Assembly (NCBI GenBank): GCA_007124575.1
Contig: SLEW01000320.1
Span: forward strand, 1 to 8,173
Source of the DNA: Bacteroidales bacterium
GTDB lineage: Bacteria; Bacteroidota; Bacteroidia; Bacteroidales; UBA7960
Length of the DNA: 8,173 bases
Direction of reading: 5' to 3'
Part shown: in pieces, positions 7,188-8,173 of the stretch
Layout: each line of letters opens with the position of its first letter
Numbering within the stretch: the stretch's first letter is position 1
The notes under the pieces: generated by a model
Seen by the model: the letters and a program-made list of their open reading frames with translations, nothing else
What the model was told of the DNA's origin: nothing
The model's database searches: none
Translations under genes and position numbers: made by a program

Positions 7188-7271
7188 CTCAGCTCCCAGC
7201 CCTCAGCTCTCAGCTCTCCGTGCCCTGCTCCACGTTCTCCGTTCCCTGCTCCACGTTCTCCGTATTCTGCT
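7188..7271 (-). repeat. Heptanucleotide repeat array spanning the lspA 3' end
   Basis: Read on the minus strand, 84 bases divide into twelve 7-base units: AGCAGAA, TACGGAG, AACGTGG, AGCAGGG, AACGGAG, AACGTGG, AGCAGGG, CACGGAG, AGCTGAG, AGCTGAG, GGCTGGG, AGCTGAG. Three units make a 21-base super-repeat that is in frame, giving the ENVEQGT peptide repeat at the end of LspA. The lspA stop codon TGA (7212-7210) lies in the ninth unit, and the array continues past it. Short heptameric repeat arrays are known in intergenic DNA of other bacteria, for example the STRR repeats of cyanobacteria. Confidence 0.8.
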
Positions 7272-7896
7272 CATCCTCTTCGTGCTTTTTGCTTTGGGGA
7301 TAAAAAAACTTTTTCTGAAAAATGATCACCAGAAAAACACCCGAGGTAATGGCCGCATCGGCGAAGTTAAAAACGGGCCGGAAGAAAATGAAAGGCTGAT
7401 CTCCCACCAGGGGCATCCAGGATGGAAAAGTACCGGTAATCAGGGGAAAGTAAAGCAGATCTACTACCTTACCGTGCAAAAAGCTTCCATAACCTCCCTC
7501 TTCAGGCAGGAACCGGGCCACCTGGCCATAGCTGTCGCTGAAAAGCAGGCCATAAAACGCACTGTCGATGATGTTGCCGAGGGCGCCGGCAAGGATGAGA
7601 GCCACGCTTACGATCAGGCCTTTGTGTGCCTCTTTAACCACCAGACGGTAAAGATACCAAGCAATGAAAATCACAGCCAAAATGCGAAAGAGGCTGAGGA
7701 TAAGCTTGCCATAGTCGCCGGAAAACTCCATCCCAAAAGCCATTCCGTAGTTTTCGGTGAAATGGATGATAAACCAGTCACTAATCACAGGAATACTTTC
7801 TCCCAGTGTCATATTGGTCTTGACCAGGACTTTGGTCACCTGGTCTACCAATAGCACGCTAAGCAGAACAAGCCAGGGGATATGTTTTCTCTTCAA
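7210..7896 (-). CDS. lspA: Lipoprotein signal peptidase (signal peptidase II)
   Basis: LspA is the inner-membrane aspartyl protease that removes signal peptides from diacylglyceryl-modified prolipoproteins. At 228 residues this is longer than the usual 150-170 of many LspA proteins, partly from Bacteroidota-type insertions and partly from a C-terminal tail. Visible motifs are LLVDQVTK (15-22), ENYGMAFG (48-55), GNIIDSAFYG (107-116) with catalytic D111, VVDLLYF (144-150) and FNFADAAI (176-183) with catalytic D180. About four hydrophobic membrane segments are seen, near 6-26, 65-86, 95-113 and 179-196. Residues 204-228 form a soluble acidic tail with two ENVEQGT repeats encoded by the heptanucleotide array. 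The start is TTG at 7896: a stop lies five codons upstream, no ATG occurs between, and starting at Met29 would remove the first membrane segment and the DQ motif. It follows the TraR/DksA-like gene by 41 bp, probably in one operon. Confidence 0.96.
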   Translation of the reverse strand: MKRKHIPWLVLLSVLLVDQVTKVLVKTNMTLGESIPVISDWFIIHFTENYGMAFGMEFSGDYGKLILSLFRILAVIFIAWYLYRLVVKEAHKGLIVSVALILAGALGNIIDSAFYGLLFSDSYGQVARFLPEEGGYGSFLHGKVVDLLYFPLITGTFPSWMPLVGDQPFIFFRPVFNFADAAITSGVFLVIIFQKKFFYPQSKKHEEDEQNTENVEQGTENVEQGTES

Positions 7897-7937
7897 ACCA
7901 GCCAGGGATTATTTTTGGTCAGATAATGGGCCCGTCA

Positions 7938-8173
7938 TCACGTTTCGTTGGGCTTGCGATTCATCTTGGCCTCAATGCTAAGGGTAGCATGTGGCACGCT
8001 CCTCAGGCGCTCTTTGGAGATGAGCTTTCCGGTAACACGGCAAATGCCATAAGTGCCGTTCTCAATACGGATAAGTGCGTTCTCCAGGTCGCGGATAAAC
8101 TTCTGCTGGCGCGCTGCAAGCTGACTGTTCTCCTCTTTGGAAAGCACCTGTGAACCTTCTTCCAGGATTTTGA
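7938..8173 (-). CDS. TraR/DksA-family protein, N-terminus beyond window edge
   Basis: The frame is open to the right edge, so only the C-terminal part of about 78 residues is present. It reads from ILEEGSQVLSKEENSQLAAR through FIRDLENALIRIENGTYGIC to TGKLISKERL and PHATLSIEAK. This matches the C-terminal half of Bacteroidota TraR/DksA-like proteins of about 125 residues, which are thought to bind RNA polymerase in the manner of DksA. The coiled-coil part is seen only in its last section. The region that in DksA forms a four-Cys zinc finger keeps one Cys (YGIC) and has T-G-K-L in place of the second pair, so zinc binding is unlikely. A GTG at 8147 is an internal codon, not the start. It lies 41 bp upstream of lspA. 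In many Bacteroidota the preceding gene is ileS, which would lie outside the window (inference). Confidence 0.9.
   Translation of the reverse strand, partial: KILEEGSQVLSKEENSQLAARQQKFIRDLENALIRIENGTYGICRVTGKLISKERLRSVPHATLSIEAKMNRKPNET

Noticed and set aside
7177..7854. Plus-strand frame of 225 codons opposite lspA
   Set aside because: It is antisense to an unmistakable lspA with both catalytic Asp motifs. Its start lies in the heptanucleotide array and its protein has no recognised pattern.

Overview
The window looks like Bacteroidota (Bacteroidetes) chromosome, probably from a free-living or marine/sediment lineage. The reasons are a C-terminal type IX secretion (T9SS type A) sorting domain on a secreted protein, a TraR/DksA-like gene followed directly by lspA in an arrangement common in this phylum, Bacteroidota-style family variants of both proteins, AT-rich leaders without Shine-Dalgarno sites, and a candidate TTTG / TAnnTTTG-type promoter. 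No tRNA, rRNA, CRISPR array or transposase gene was seen.

Layout. (1) Positions 4458 down to 1, minus strand: one uninterrupted reading frame of at least 1486 codons that runs off the left edge. It encodes a giant secreted, beta-rich, strongly acidic repeat protein. I read every codon of this frame and found no stop. It begins with a signal peptide, followed by about 280 residues that resemble the TANFOR/fibronectin-like N-terminal region of large Bacteroidota surface proteins, and then a long array of diverged repeats. A block of about 235 residues occurs twice, 743-745 residues apart. (2) Positions 4459-5249: a divergent intergenic region of about 790 bp. Next to the giant gene it holds a degenerate tandem duplication of that gene's own leader, with a 16-bp inverted repeat. 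Next to the other gene it holds an AT-rich leader and a candidate promoter. (3) Positions 5250-6149, plus strand: a 299-residue T9SS cargo protein with a cleaved-adhesin/choice-of-anchor-J-like domain. A terminator follows. (4) Positions 8173 down to 6335, minus strand: a probable co-directional cluster of a TraR/DksA-family protein (5' end outside the window), lspA (lipoprotein signal peptidase, TTG start) and a COG0731-like radical SAM protein. A heptanucleotide repeat array lies across the end of lspA and encodes part of its C-terminal tail.

How they fit together. The two divergent genes at the centre both encode exported proteins, so the middle of the window is a cell-surface locus. The right-hand cluster is housekeeping: envelope lipoprotein maturation plus a regulator and a radical SAM enzyme. 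The least explained content is the giant repeat protein and its duplicated leader.
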